DNA of 12,640 nucleotides, from positions 1 through 12,640 of the forward strand of contig JAWBNW010000018.1 in the NCBI GenBank assembly GCA_039000685.1, in the 5' to 3' direction. The notes beneath the pieces are model-generated. The model was not told the origin of the DNA and searched no databases. It saw only the letters and a program-made list of their open reading frames with translations. This document shows, piece after piece, positions 1-5,341 of the stretch (position 1 is the stretch's first letter; the number at the start of each line of letters is the position of its first letter). Made by a program: the position numbers and the translations under genes. The DNA is from JAVZGQ01 sp039000685. Its GTDB lineage: Archaea > Aenigmatarchaeota > Aenigmatarchaeia > CG10238-14 > SCSR01.

Positions 1-1137
1 GCTAATCTCTCTTGTTACTGGTGTTTCATAGCTTACTGGTCCCAAGATGTAAGGTGACTTTACTCCTGTGACTATGACTATGACTTGAACTCTTCCTTCA
101 AACTCTGGCAAAATCCTTGCTCCCCAGAAAACTTGTGCAGAAGGATCTAGATATTGTGAAACTGTTTCACCAATCAAGTTCACTTCATCTAGTCTTAGAT
201 CTGGCCCACCTGTTATGTGAACCAAAGCACCTTGGGCTCCAGTGTAGTCTACTTCAAGCAGTGGATTTTCCAAAGCCCTTGTTATTGCATCTCTTGCCCT
301 GTCTGAGCTATTGCTTTCACCTACTCCAATTGCTGCAACTCCTCCACCAGTGTGCATGACAGACTTAACGTCAGCATAATCTAAGTTAACCAGAGAAGGC
401 AAAGTTATAGTTTCAGTTATTCCTTTGACCATTGAAGCTATCAGCTCGTCTGCTACTGCAAAAGCTTGTTGAATTGAAAGATTTCCAGCATATTTCAAAA
501 GCTTGTCGTTTTCTATTACTATTACCGTATCGCAAACTTGTCTTAGCCTTGCAAGACCGTCTTCAGCTTTAGCAACTCTTGCTCCTTCTAGTTTGAATGG
601 CATAGTAGCAACAGCTATAACTATTGCTCCCATTGACTTTGCCAACTCACAAACAACTGGTATGCTTCCTGTTCCTGTTCCTTTCCCCAAACCAGCTATA
701 GCAAACAAAAGATCAACACCTTCTATTGCTTCTTTAATTTCGTTTCTACTTTCTTCAGCAGCCTTCCTTCCAACTTCTGGGTATCCACCGCAACCTAAGC
801 CTTTGGTCAATTCTTTTCCTATTAAGATTTTCTTGTCAGCTTTTGTTACAGCTAAGGCTTTAGCATCAGTGTTTAAAGCTATAGTCGTAGCGCCTTCAAT
901 ACCCATTTCAGTTAATCTTGTGACAGCATTGCTTCCTGCACCACCACAGCCAACTACAGCAATCTTAGCTTTCCTCACAGAGAAGCCAAATTCTTGTTCA
1001 GCAAGCTTGTAATAATCAACATTGCTGAAAGTTGCTCCGCTTGTTGGCTCAAGTCTGAATCTTGTCTCCGGTCTGTCTTCTCTTTGATTACCAGTTGTCC
1101 TTGCTAACGCGCTCTTTATGAGCGAATCCATCGGCAT
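1..1137 (-). CDS. ftsZ: Cell division protein FtsZ, 3' end cut by the window
   Basis: Tubulin-like GTPase that polymerises into the division ring. The minus strand is open for 379 codons from ATG at 1137 to the window edge, so the C-terminal tail is missing. Visible parts: variable N-terminus (1-55), first nucleotide-binding loop CGGAGSN (64-70), NTDAKAL (89-95), the glycine-rich T4 loop as GLGKGTGTGS (149-158), and the T7 synergy loop NLDYADV (251-257) with both aspartates. The C-terminal domain includes HTGGGVAAIGVGES and ends around VIVIVTGVKSP. Overall similarity is to euryarchaeal FtsZ such as that of Methanocaldococcus. The start is set by a strong ribosome-binding site 3-12 nt upstream. 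The second Gly of the tubulin signature is Lys152, which is unusual. A PRC-barrel gene, a family linked to archaeal FtsZ division, lies at 5665-5964. The family call is near certain; FtsZ1 versus FtsZ2 cannot be settled from memory. Confidence 0.97.
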   Translation of the reverse strand, partial: MPMDSLIKSALARTTGNQREDRPETRFRLEPTSGATFSNVDYYKLAEQEFGFSVRKAKIAVVGCGGAGSNAVTRLTEMGIEGATTIALNTDAKALAVTKADKKILIGKELTKGLGCGGYPEVGRKAAEESRNEIKEAIEGVDLLFAIAGLGKGTGTGSIPVVCELAKSMGAIVIAVATMPFKLEGARVAKAEDGLARLRQVCDTVIVIENDKLLKYAGNLSIQQAFAVADELIASMVKGITETITLPSLVNLDYADVKSVMHTGGGVAAIGVGESNSSDRARDAITRALENPLLEVDYTGAQGALVHITGGPDLRLDEVNLIGETVSQYLDPSAQVFWGARILPEFEGRVQVIVIVTGVKSPYILGPVSYETPVTREIS

Positions 1138-1140
1138 TTT

Positions 1141-1150
1141 TCCTCCTCCT
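1141..1150 (-). promoter_or_regulatory. Strong Shine-Dalgarno site of ftsZ
   Basis: On the minus strand this reads AGGAGGAGGA and ends 3 nt before the ATG at 1137. It fixes the ftsZ start and shows that the message has a 5' leader, unlike several leaderless genes in this window. Confidence 0.85.
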
Positions 1151-1156
1151 ATATTC

Positions 1157-1174
1157 GACAAAATATATTTTGTC
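1157..1174. promoter_or_regulatory. Perfect 18-bp palindrome in the ftsZ leader or promoter
   Basis: GACAAAATATATTTTGTC is identical to its own reverse complement. It lies just upstream of the ftsZ ribosome-binding site. It could be a dimeric repressor operator, or it could fold as a hairpin in the leader RNA next to the Shine-Dalgarno site. Its centre is also TATA-like, but a promoter there would start transcription downstream of the ribosome-binding site. Confidence 0.5.
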
Positions 1175-1180
1175 TCATCG

Positions 1181-1202
1181 AAAACCCTTTATTAAGGGTT
1201 TT
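1181..1202. promoter_or_regulatory. Inverted repeat upstream of ftsZ
   Basis: Arms AAAACCCTT (1181-1189) and AAGGGTTTT (1194-1202) are perfect 9-bp complements around a 4-nt loop, TATT. A TATA-like stretch lies immediately upstream on the minus strand (1203-1212), so the repeat would sit near the ftsZ transcription start, where an operator would be effective. It lacks the oligo-T run expected of an archaeal terminator. Confidence 0.45.
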
Positions 1203-1253
1203 CATATTTATGTTTAGAAATAGGTTGTGTGTAAAAAACACTACCTAGAACAA

Positions 1254-1298
1254 AACCCGAATTCTAACCCGAACTTAACCCGACTTTAACCCGAACTA
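1254..1298 (-). repeat. Four tandem 11-12-nt repeats, G-rich on the ftsZ sense strand
   Basis: The plus strand carries four copies of AACCCGAAYTT-like units beginning at 1254, 1266, 1277 and 1288. The minus strand therefore has four GGG runs separated by 8, 8 and 9 nt. This could form a long-loop G-quadruplex, or it could be a set of protein-binding sites spaced about one helical turn apart. It is far too short and has no unique spacers to be a CRISPR array. Confidence 0.6.
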
Positions 1299-1466
1299 AA
1301 TGAAATTTTAACAAACTCTGTGTAAAAATTTTACTAAAAATTAATTTAAATGCATTTTTTGTGTTTAAAATATATGATGGAAATTGTATGATGGTGAATT
1401 TAAATTGTGTAAAGTATTTTTTGATTTATATATTTTTGAAATTAACCTCAGTTATATTGCAAAAAT

Positions 1467-1703
1467 TTAAAGAGTCTCTTCTTTTCCTTTTTGTGTCAAG
1501 TAAAATTTTTTAGATTTTTCATCTCTTTTTAAAATCTCTTCATCTTCTAGAGCCCAAATTGCAAGCAAAAATTTTGGGAAATCATACTTGTTTATATTTG
1601 AATCTAAACTTAGCAAGAACTTTTCTTCAAGCTGAGACAATCTTAATGGATTATTCTCATACAAAATTTTGATTATTCTTGTCTTATAGTCAATTTCTTC
1701 CAT
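1467..1703 (-). CDS. Small hypothetical protein, possibly winged-helix
   Basis: 78 codons starting at ATG. I do not recognise the family. The pattern is an N-terminal helix (TRIIKILYENNPLRLSQLEEKF), a middle helix (FPKFLLAIWALEDEEIL) and a short charged strand-turn-strand (KRDEKSKKFYLTQKGKE). The ending LTQKGKE is typical of archaeal winged-helix DNA-binding proteins, where helices are followed by a wing and a closing 'LT.KG' segment. The gene begins 31 nt after the 3' end of tRNA-Asn on the same strand and has no obvious Shine-Dalgarno site, so it may be read from the tRNA transcript or from its own AT-rich promoter. A role as an accessory regulator of the neighbouring tRNA-linked nuclease unit is possible but only inferred from position. 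Confidence 0.6.
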   Translation of the reverse strand: MEEIDYKTRIIKILYENNPLRLSQLEEKFLLSLDSNINKYDFPKFLLAIWALEDEEILKRDEKSKKFYLTQKGKEETL

Positions 1704-1734
1704 GACAAAATAATAAGAGTGTAAAAATTAAAAG

Positions 1735-1831
1735 CGCCCTCGGTGGGATTTGAACCCACGACCTACCGGTTAACAGCCGGGTGCTCTACCACTGAGCTCT
1801 CCTCGTAATCACTACGAAGGCTCACGAGGGC
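1735..1831 (-). tRNA. tRNA-Asn (GTT) with a short non-canonical intron
   Basis: On the minus strand the acceptor GCCCTCG (1831-1825) pairs fully with CGAGGGC (1742-1736), and the discriminator is G73 (1735), as expected for Asn. The D-arm is GCTC-AGTGGTA-GAGC. The anticodon loop is CTGTTAA with anticodon GTT; pair 27-43 is a C/U mismatch. The T-arm is GTGGG-TTCAAAT-CCCAC. The D-arm is separated from the acceptor by extra bases; removing 25 nt (1799-1823) restores the standard T8-A9 and a 72-nt tRNA including G73. CCA is not encoded. An alternative 5' end at 1821 (GCCTTCG, one G-U pair) with a 15-nt intron would also fold. The nuclease ORF at 1812-2306 overlaps the 5' end, and a second copy of the tRNA 5' end lies at 2344-2362. 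Confidence 0.85.
1799..1823 (-). other. Putative 25-nt intron of tRNA-Asn, position 8/9
   Basis: With cuts after U8 and before A9 the pre-tRNA forms a plausible bulge-helix-bulge. The central helix pairs exon CCTC (nt 3-6) with intron GAGG. Each flanking bulge is 3 nt (G7-U8 plus the first intron G; intron A-G plus A9) with the cut between its second and third base. The outer helix pairs G1-C2 with G10-C11. The intron holds GCCTTCGTAG, which matches the tRNA 5' end at 9 of 10 bases, so its borders could be read differently. Confidence 0.55.
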
Positions 1832-2306
1832 TTAATATACTTAACAGCTTCTTTTCATCAATTAAATATTCTTCTATACTTTTATAGAATTTCCTTAAAC
1901 TATTAGGCGTTATGACAAAAATTTTATAACCTTCTTTTTGTAAATTCTTTATTTTCTTTTTTAATTTTGTAGCTTTGTCAAAACCCCTCCACATGGTACA
2001 TTCAATAATAAAGTTATCACTTTTGAAATCTGGAAAATAATATTTTTTATTGACCTTTATACAAGGTTCGTATTGGTAATTTATTCCAAATTGAAATAAT
2101 TTGTCAGCAATTTTCTTTTCTAAAGTATTTCTAACGAATTCACCGCGCCTAGTTTTAAATTTGTACCTTCCAATCCTGCCCCTGTATTTGTAATAATATA
2201 TCGCATATTTCACTACATTTAGGATTTTTGCTAACTTTCTCTCACTACCAGCCTTTTTAATAACCGTGTCAATTATTTTTTTCTGATTTTTTAATTTAAA
2301 ATACAT
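1812..2306 (-). CDS. Putative HTH + PD-(D/E)XK-like endonuclease, possible homing nuclease
   Basis: 164 codons from ATG at 2306. Residues about 11-45 look like a helix-turn-helix (SERKLAKILN followed by YAIYYYKYRGR), suited to DNA binding. Residues about 58-150 follow the PD-(D/E)XK nuclease pattern: E63 in a helix, FPDF with D93, then FIIECT with E102, a helix rich in Lys (114-120) and a strand YKIFVITP. The usual Lys of ExK is Thr104, so catalysis might use a relocated Lys or the protein may be inactive. The gene lies between a 19-nt copy of the tRNA-Asn 5' end and the complete tRNA-Asn, and its last codons (SPREPS, stop TAG) are encoded by the tRNA gene. PD-(D/E)XK homing nucleases linked to tRNA genes are known in cyanobacteria (I-Ssp6803I), which makes a homing role plausible but unproven. 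Confidence 0.65.
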   Translation of the reverse strand: MYFKLKNQKKIIDTVIKKAGSERKLAKILNVVKYAIYYYKYRGRIGRYKFKTRRGEFVRNTLEKKIADKLFQFGINYQYEPCIKVNKKYYFPDFKSDNFIIECTMWRGFDKATKLKKKIKNLQKEGYKIFVITPNSLRKFYKSIEEYLIDEKKLLSILSPREPS

Positions 2307-2308
2307 TA

Positions 2309-2324
2309 TAAACCCCCTGGTTTA
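2309..2324. promoter_or_regulatory. Inverted repeat over the nuclease ribosome-binding site
   Basis: TAAACC (2309-2314) and GGTTTA (2319-2324) are perfect 6-bp arms. On the minus strand the 4-nt loop and the downstream arm form AGGGGG, the only Shine-Dalgarno-like run before the ATG at 2306. A hairpin would partly hide that site and could limit nuclease synthesis. Confidence 0.35.
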
Positions 2325-2343
2325 TTAATATTTAAATTTACTT

Positions 2344-2362
2344 CCAACTGAGCTACGAGGGC
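2344..2362 (-). repeat. Detached copy of the tRNA-Asn 5' end (nt 1-19)
   Basis: The minus strand reads GCCCTCGTAGCTCAGTTGG, a perfect tRNA start from the acceptor through G18-G19 of the D-loop. It begins one nucleotide after the AsnRS stop codon. No matching 3' half follows; the sequence turns at once into AT-rich DNA leading to the nuclease ORF. The complete tRNA-Asn lies 512 nt downstream with the same acceptor. This is what an insertion into the D-loop with replacement of the 5' half would leave behind. Confidence 0.8.
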
Positions 2363-2363
2363 T

Positions 2364-3650
2364 TTATGGATAAACCCTATTCACCAATCTTGGAAACGCA
2401 GTAGCATCTCTTATGTGCTTGAGCTTACAAATCCACATCACAATTCTCTCAATTCCCAAACCAAAGCCTGCATGTTGAACCGAGCCAAACTTCCTCAAAT
2501 CCAAATACCATTGGTAAGCTGAAGCATCAAGCTTCTCTTCTTCTATCCTTTTCATCAATTCTTCAAAGCTCTCAATTCTCTCGCCAGAGCCAATTATCTC
2601 ACCATAACCTTCTGGAGCAAGCATATCAACGCTTAAAGTCACGTTCGGATTTGAAGGATCTGGTTTATGGTAAAAAGCTTTTATCCCTTTTGGGAAATGT
2701 GTGACAAAGAAAGGTTTGTCAAAATGTAGAGCCAAGACTCTTTCTTCATCAGCTCCTAAATCATCCCCATATTCTATTTTCACTCCTTTTTCTTGCAAAA
2801 TTTTTATCGCTTCTTCGTATCTTACTCTTGGAAAAGGTGGTTTCATCTTTAGCAAATCTTCAGGATTTCTTCCAAGCTCTTTCAATTCTAAGCTACACTC
2901 CTTAGCAACTTTTTGCAGGATGAAAGCTACAAGCTCCTCCTCAATTTTCATCAGTTCTTCAAAACCACAAAAAGGCATTTCAGCTTCCAAATGCCAGAAT
3001 TCTGTCAAATGTCTTCTCGTCCTAGATTTTTCAGCCCTGAATGAAGGGGCTATTGTGTAGCACTTGCCAAAACCAAAGATCATGGCTTCTCCATAAAGTT
3101 GCCAAGATTGAGTCAAGTAAGCTTTTGAATCAAAGTACTTCAGCTCGAACAAAGTTGAGCCGCCTTCACAGGCAGCTCCAACTATTATTGGAACTTGAAC
3201 TTCCAAGAAGCCGTTCTCCTTGAACCATTCCCTTGCTGCTTCCAAAATTTTTGCTCTCACTCTCAATATTCGATTCATCTTCTTGCTTCTGATCCAAAAG
3301 TGTCTGTTATCTAAAAGAAACTCAGGACCATGATACTTTTTTCCAATCGGAAAACCTTCCATGGCTTTGCTCAAAACATTAATTTTTTTTACCACAATTT
3401 CATATCCATAAGGTGCTCTTTCATCCTTTCTTACTGTGCCAAAAATTTCTACTGCCGACTCTAAGGGAAGTCTTTCTATTTCATCAAAAGTTTTTTCATC
3501 AGTTTGATCTTTTCTCAAAGTGCATTGAATGAAGCCTGTGCCGTCTCTTACAATCAAGAATAAAATTCCACCCGAGCTTCGCTTGTTGTGAAGCCAACCT
3601 TCAACTTCAACTTCCCCTCCCTTCCCTTCCAATATTTTTGAAATCTCCAT
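2364..3650 (-). CDS. asnS: Asparaginyl-tRNA synthetase
   Basis: Class IIb aminoacyl-tRNA synthetase that charges tRNA-Asn with asparagine in the cytoplasm. The 428 residues from ATG at 3650 are the usual length for archaeal AsnRS. An N-terminal OB-fold anticodon-binding domain (about 13-95; EVEVEGWLHNKRSSGG, VRDGTGFIQCTL) is followed by the catalytic domain. Motif 1 is near FLEVQVPIIV (148-157), motif 2 is FRAEKSRTRRHLTEF (204-218) and motif 3 is GFGLGIER (395-402). The motif 2 segment RHLTEFWHLEAE favours AsnRS over AspRS. A GTG three codons upstream (3659) is in frame, but it forms part of the Shine-Dalgarno AGGTGAT that serves the ATG, so the ATG is preferred. The stop is followed after one base by the tRNA-Asn 5' copy, so enzyme and tRNA were probably once an uninterrupted transcription unit. 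Confidence 0.93.
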   Translation of the reverse strand: MEISKILEGKGGEVEVEGWLHNKRSSGGILFLIVRDGTGFIQCTLRKDQTDEKTFDEIERLPLESAVEIFGTVRKDERAPYGYEIVVKKINVLSKAMEGFPIGKKYHGPEFLLDNRHFWIRSKKMNRILRVRAKILEAAREWFKENGFLEVQVPIIVGAACEGGSTLFELKYFDSKAYLTQSWQLYGEAMIFGFGKCYTIAPSFRAEKSRTRRHLTEFWHLEAEMPFCGFEELMKIEEELVAFILQKVAKECSLELKELGRNPEDLLKMKPPFPRVRYEEAIKILQEKGVKIEYGDDLGADEERVLALHFDKPFFVTHFPKGIKAFYHKPDPSNPNVTLSVDMLAPEGYGEIIGSGERIESFEELMKRIEEEKLDASAYQWYLDLRKFGSVQHAGFGLGIERIVMWICKLKHIRDATAFPRLVNRVYP

Positions 3651-3654
3651 ACTA

Positions 3655-3661
3655 ATCACCT
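3655..3661 (-). promoter_or_regulatory. Shine-Dalgarno site of asnS
   Basis: The minus strand reads AGGTGAT, ending 4 nt before the ATG at 3650. It overlaps the competing in-frame GTG at 3659 and so decides the start. Confidence 0.7.
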
Positions 3662-3683
3662 ATTTTACTTTTTTAAAAATAAA

Positions 3684-3761
3684 TGGCTGCGGCGGGGAGG
3701 ATCGAACTCCCATCATCCGGGTAACAGCCGGATATGCTAAACCTCTTAGCACCACGCCGCT
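3684..3761 (-). tRNA. Atypical tRNA with anticodon GTT (Asn-like), encoded CCA
   Basis: The minus strand folds as a cloverleaf: acceptor GCGGCG (3760-3755) with CGCCGC, D-stem GTGC/GCAT, anticodon stem TCCGG/CCGGA with loop CTGTTAC (anticodon at 3725-3723), variable TGATG, and T-arm GGGAG-TTCGATC-CTCCC. G73 and CCA (3684-3686) are encoded, followed by a T-rich stretch. Oddities: the first acceptor position would be an A-A mismatch (3761 with 3688); base 14 is T rather than A; position 38 is C; and CCA is encoded while the other tRNAs here lack it. The anticodon arm is almost identical to that of the tRNA-Asn at 1735-1831. It may be a second, divergent or foreign tRNA-Asn, or a decaying copy. 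No intron is needed. Confidence 0.65.
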
Positions 3762-3762
3762 G

Positions 3763-3921
3763 TAGCTTAAGCTAAGCAGAGAAGCAATTTTCAAGGATTT
3801 TTTGAATCTAATCGAGGCTAGCCAAATCTCAGGATAAGCATCAGCAACTATTGTTTTGGCAACCGCCTCTCATTCCTTCACCTTATGATATTTTTTCCTT
3901 CTATTTTTAAATAGTTAACTG
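3763..3921. other. Intergenic region with a 12-bp palindrome and a start-less open frame
   Basis: TAGCTTAAGCTA (3763-3774) is a perfect palindrome just upstream of the GTT tRNA. On the minus strand a frame is open from a TGA at about 3867 through the tRNA to a TAG near 3664. It begins EAVAKTIVADAYPEIW but has no ATG or GTG before the tRNA. It may be a gene remnant. No C/D-box RNA could be supported. Confidence 0.3.
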
Positions 3922-4310
3922 TCAAAAGTTTTTTAAATATTGACTTATTTTTTCTAGAAATTCATCTTTCGTGTAGCAAGAATCCTCCTTTAGACCTAAT
4001 TTATTTAACAATTCATGCGCATCCCACACATCTTTTTTCGTACAATATGTGTTATAATAATCTGTATCATTTTTCTTTGGACACATATCGCAAATTGTAT
4101 CAGGCTCGCTTTTTATTATTATGACTTTATCATCTAAGGAAGTTAGATTATTAAAAAAATCTCTAAGATTTTCCACAAAAGTTTTCCCGTAACGACCTTC
4201 TAGTAAACGAAGATTTTTAGACCCAAATACATTTTCAGGATTATTATAAAAGTTGGCAAACAGTTCAATATGATGGGCCTTAAAACAATAGTCTTCTTTT
4301 CTTCTGACAT
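3922..4310 (-). pseudogene. DUF1284-like Cys-rich protein gene with a one-base frameshift
   Basis: The intact 3' part encodes a protein ending like DUF1284 proteins, which are small archaeal and bacterial proteins of unknown function suspected of binding iron-sulfur clusters: IIIKSEPDTICDMCP, then YCTKKDVWDAHELLNKLGL. The Cys pairs CxxCP and a later C are visible. In that frame the upstream codons run HHIELFANFYNNPENVFG but have no ATG. In the neighbouring frame an ATG at 4310 gives MSEEKKTIVLRP, and joining the two at about 4275-4277 recreates the family hallmark LRPHH. One missing C in a short C run (CCC on the minus strand) explains the break; the restored product would be 129 aa, close to the family size. 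Either a real mutation, an assembly error or frameshifting is possible. A GTG at 4176 could start an 84-aa fragment. It lies 44 nt downstream of the AS-AR gene. Confidence 0.65.
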
Positions 4311-4354
4311 TAGAATAAAAGAGATAATTTAAATTTTTATTTCTATTGGTAGTT

Positions 4355-5341
4355 TCAAGGCGAAGCTACTCCAGGAACTTTCGGGAAAGGAACAGCTTCC
4401 CATATTTTCTCCAAGCCACAAATCCATCTTGTCAGCCTTTCAACACCAATCCCAAAACCAGAAGAAGGTGGTATCCCTGCTTTCAACATGCTCAAATACC
4501 ACTTGTACTTTTTTGGATCTTCTCCAGTTTTTTTCATCCTCTCAACAACTTTTTTGTATTCATGCTCCCTCTCACCACCAGAAATAACTTCACCAAAACC
4601 TTCTGGCAAAATCAAGTCAAAATCTCTTAGTTTTTTTGTTTTTGGATCTTCAAGATAATAGAAGCCTCTTGCTTTCAGAGGATAATCAGTTATCCAGAAA
4701 GGTTCAGAACTCTGAGCAGATAAAGCTTCTTCAGCTTCCCAAGGAATTTCTTCTTCATTTTTCATCTTGAACCCAAATTCTCTCACAGCTTCTACTGCTT
4801 GCTCATGAGTAAATTTTTTGAAGGGGGTTTTTGGAACTTTTAATTTTCTGTCGAAAATTTCCAGCTCTTTGAAGCATTTCTTTTTCACATCTTTAACCAC
4901 ATAAACAATCATTTTTTCTGCCAAATGCATGGAATCTTCATAAGTAGCATAGGCTTCTTCCAAATCGATTTGCCTGAATTCGGCTAGATGCCTTCCAGTC
5001 TTTGCAGATTTTTCTGGCTCAATCCTTATGTTTGGTGAAAGTGAAAAGATTTTGTTGACAGAAGAGATTGCCATTTGCTTGTACAAAATCATGCTGCTCA
5101 TGAGCTTGAACTTTTGGCCATAAAAATCTATCATGACTTGCTTTGCACCCCTGATCCCCGGGTCTGTAGCCGGACCAATTATAGGAGCCAGAATTTCTAT
5201 AAAACCTTCCTTCCTCAAAAATTCTCTTATTGCTGATAAAATTTCATCTTGAACTTTAAGCATGGCAATCATTTTAGGATGCTTCAGAGTTATGTGTCTA
5301 TATTTGATTGATTTTATTGAGTTTAGGTTGCTAATTTCCAT
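4355..5341 (-). CDS. AsnRS-related asparagine synthetase (AS-AR type), lacking the anticodon-binding domain
   Basis: This protein has a class IIb synthetase catalytic core without the N-terminal OB-fold. Archaeal proteins of this type (the Pyrococcus abyssi AS-AR) make asparagine from aspartate and ammonia with ATP rather than charging tRNA. Visible parts: motif 1 near FLRKEGFIEILAPIIGPATD (41-60), motif 2 IRIEPEKSAKTGRHLAEF (105-122), and motif 3 GFGIGVERLTRWICGL (295-310). LPEGFGEVISGGERE (245-259) parallels the LAPEGYGEIIGSGER segment of the AsnRS next door. The frame is open from a TTG at 5374, but ATG at 5341 is preferred because it follows GTGAGGGT; it gives 328 aa. It is divergent from a RAM-domain gene with a 43-bp shared promoter region and lies upstream of asnS on the same strand. 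A tRNA-independent synthetase role is well supported by domain loss; a regulatory paralogue is the alternative. Confidence 0.85.
   Translation of the reverse strand: MEISNLNSIKSIKYRHITLKHPKMIAMLKVQDEILSAIREFLRKEGFIEILAPIIGPATDPGIRGAKQVMIDFYGQKFKLMSSMILYKQMAISSVNKIFSLSPNIRIEPEKSAKTGRHLAEFRQIDLEEAYATYEDSMHLAEKMIVYVVKDVKKKCFKELEIFDRKLKVPKTPFKKFTHEQAVEAVREFGFKMKNEEEIPWEAEEALSAQSSEPFWITDYPLKARGFYYLEDPKTKKLRDFDLILPEGFGEVISGGEREHEYKKVVERMKKTGEDPKKYKWYLSMLKAGIPPSSGFGIGVERLTRWICGLEKIWEAVPFPKVPGVASP

Larger units (their letters stand above)
1138..1466. other. Intergenic region between ftsZ and the small ORF at 1467-1703
   Basis: This 329-bp stretch has no credible coding frame. It holds the ftsZ ribosome-binding site, two inverted repeats and the G-rich tandem repeat, all within about 165 bp of the ftsZ start. 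The remainder (about 1299-1466) is very AT-rich and shows no clear structure. It is a candidate for the regulatory region of ftsZ. Confidence 0.6.

Noticed and set aside
503..1012. Long plus-strand open frame opposite ftsZ (169 codons)
   Set aside because: It lies entirely antisense to a well-conserved ftsZ frame and shows no recognisable protein features; it is a coding shadow.
1254..1298. CRISPR array or telomere-like repeat
   Set aside because: Units are 11-12 nt with no spacers, only four copies, and no cas genes nearby. GGGTTA-like units inside the chromosome beside ftsZ do not indicate a chromosome end.
1780..2362. One large D-loop intron of about 550 nt in tRNA-Asn that contains the nuclease ORF
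   Set aside because: It would leave the complete acceptor and D-arm copy at 1831 unexplained, and I could not build a bulge-helix-bulge at the D-loop junction, whereas the short 8/9 intron fits well. It is not fully excluded and RNA data would settle it.
3775..3870. C/D-box guide RNA on the minus strand (CTGATGC followed by CTGA)
   Set aside because: The C-box match is poor at two positions and the boxes are only a few bases apart, leaving no guide region.
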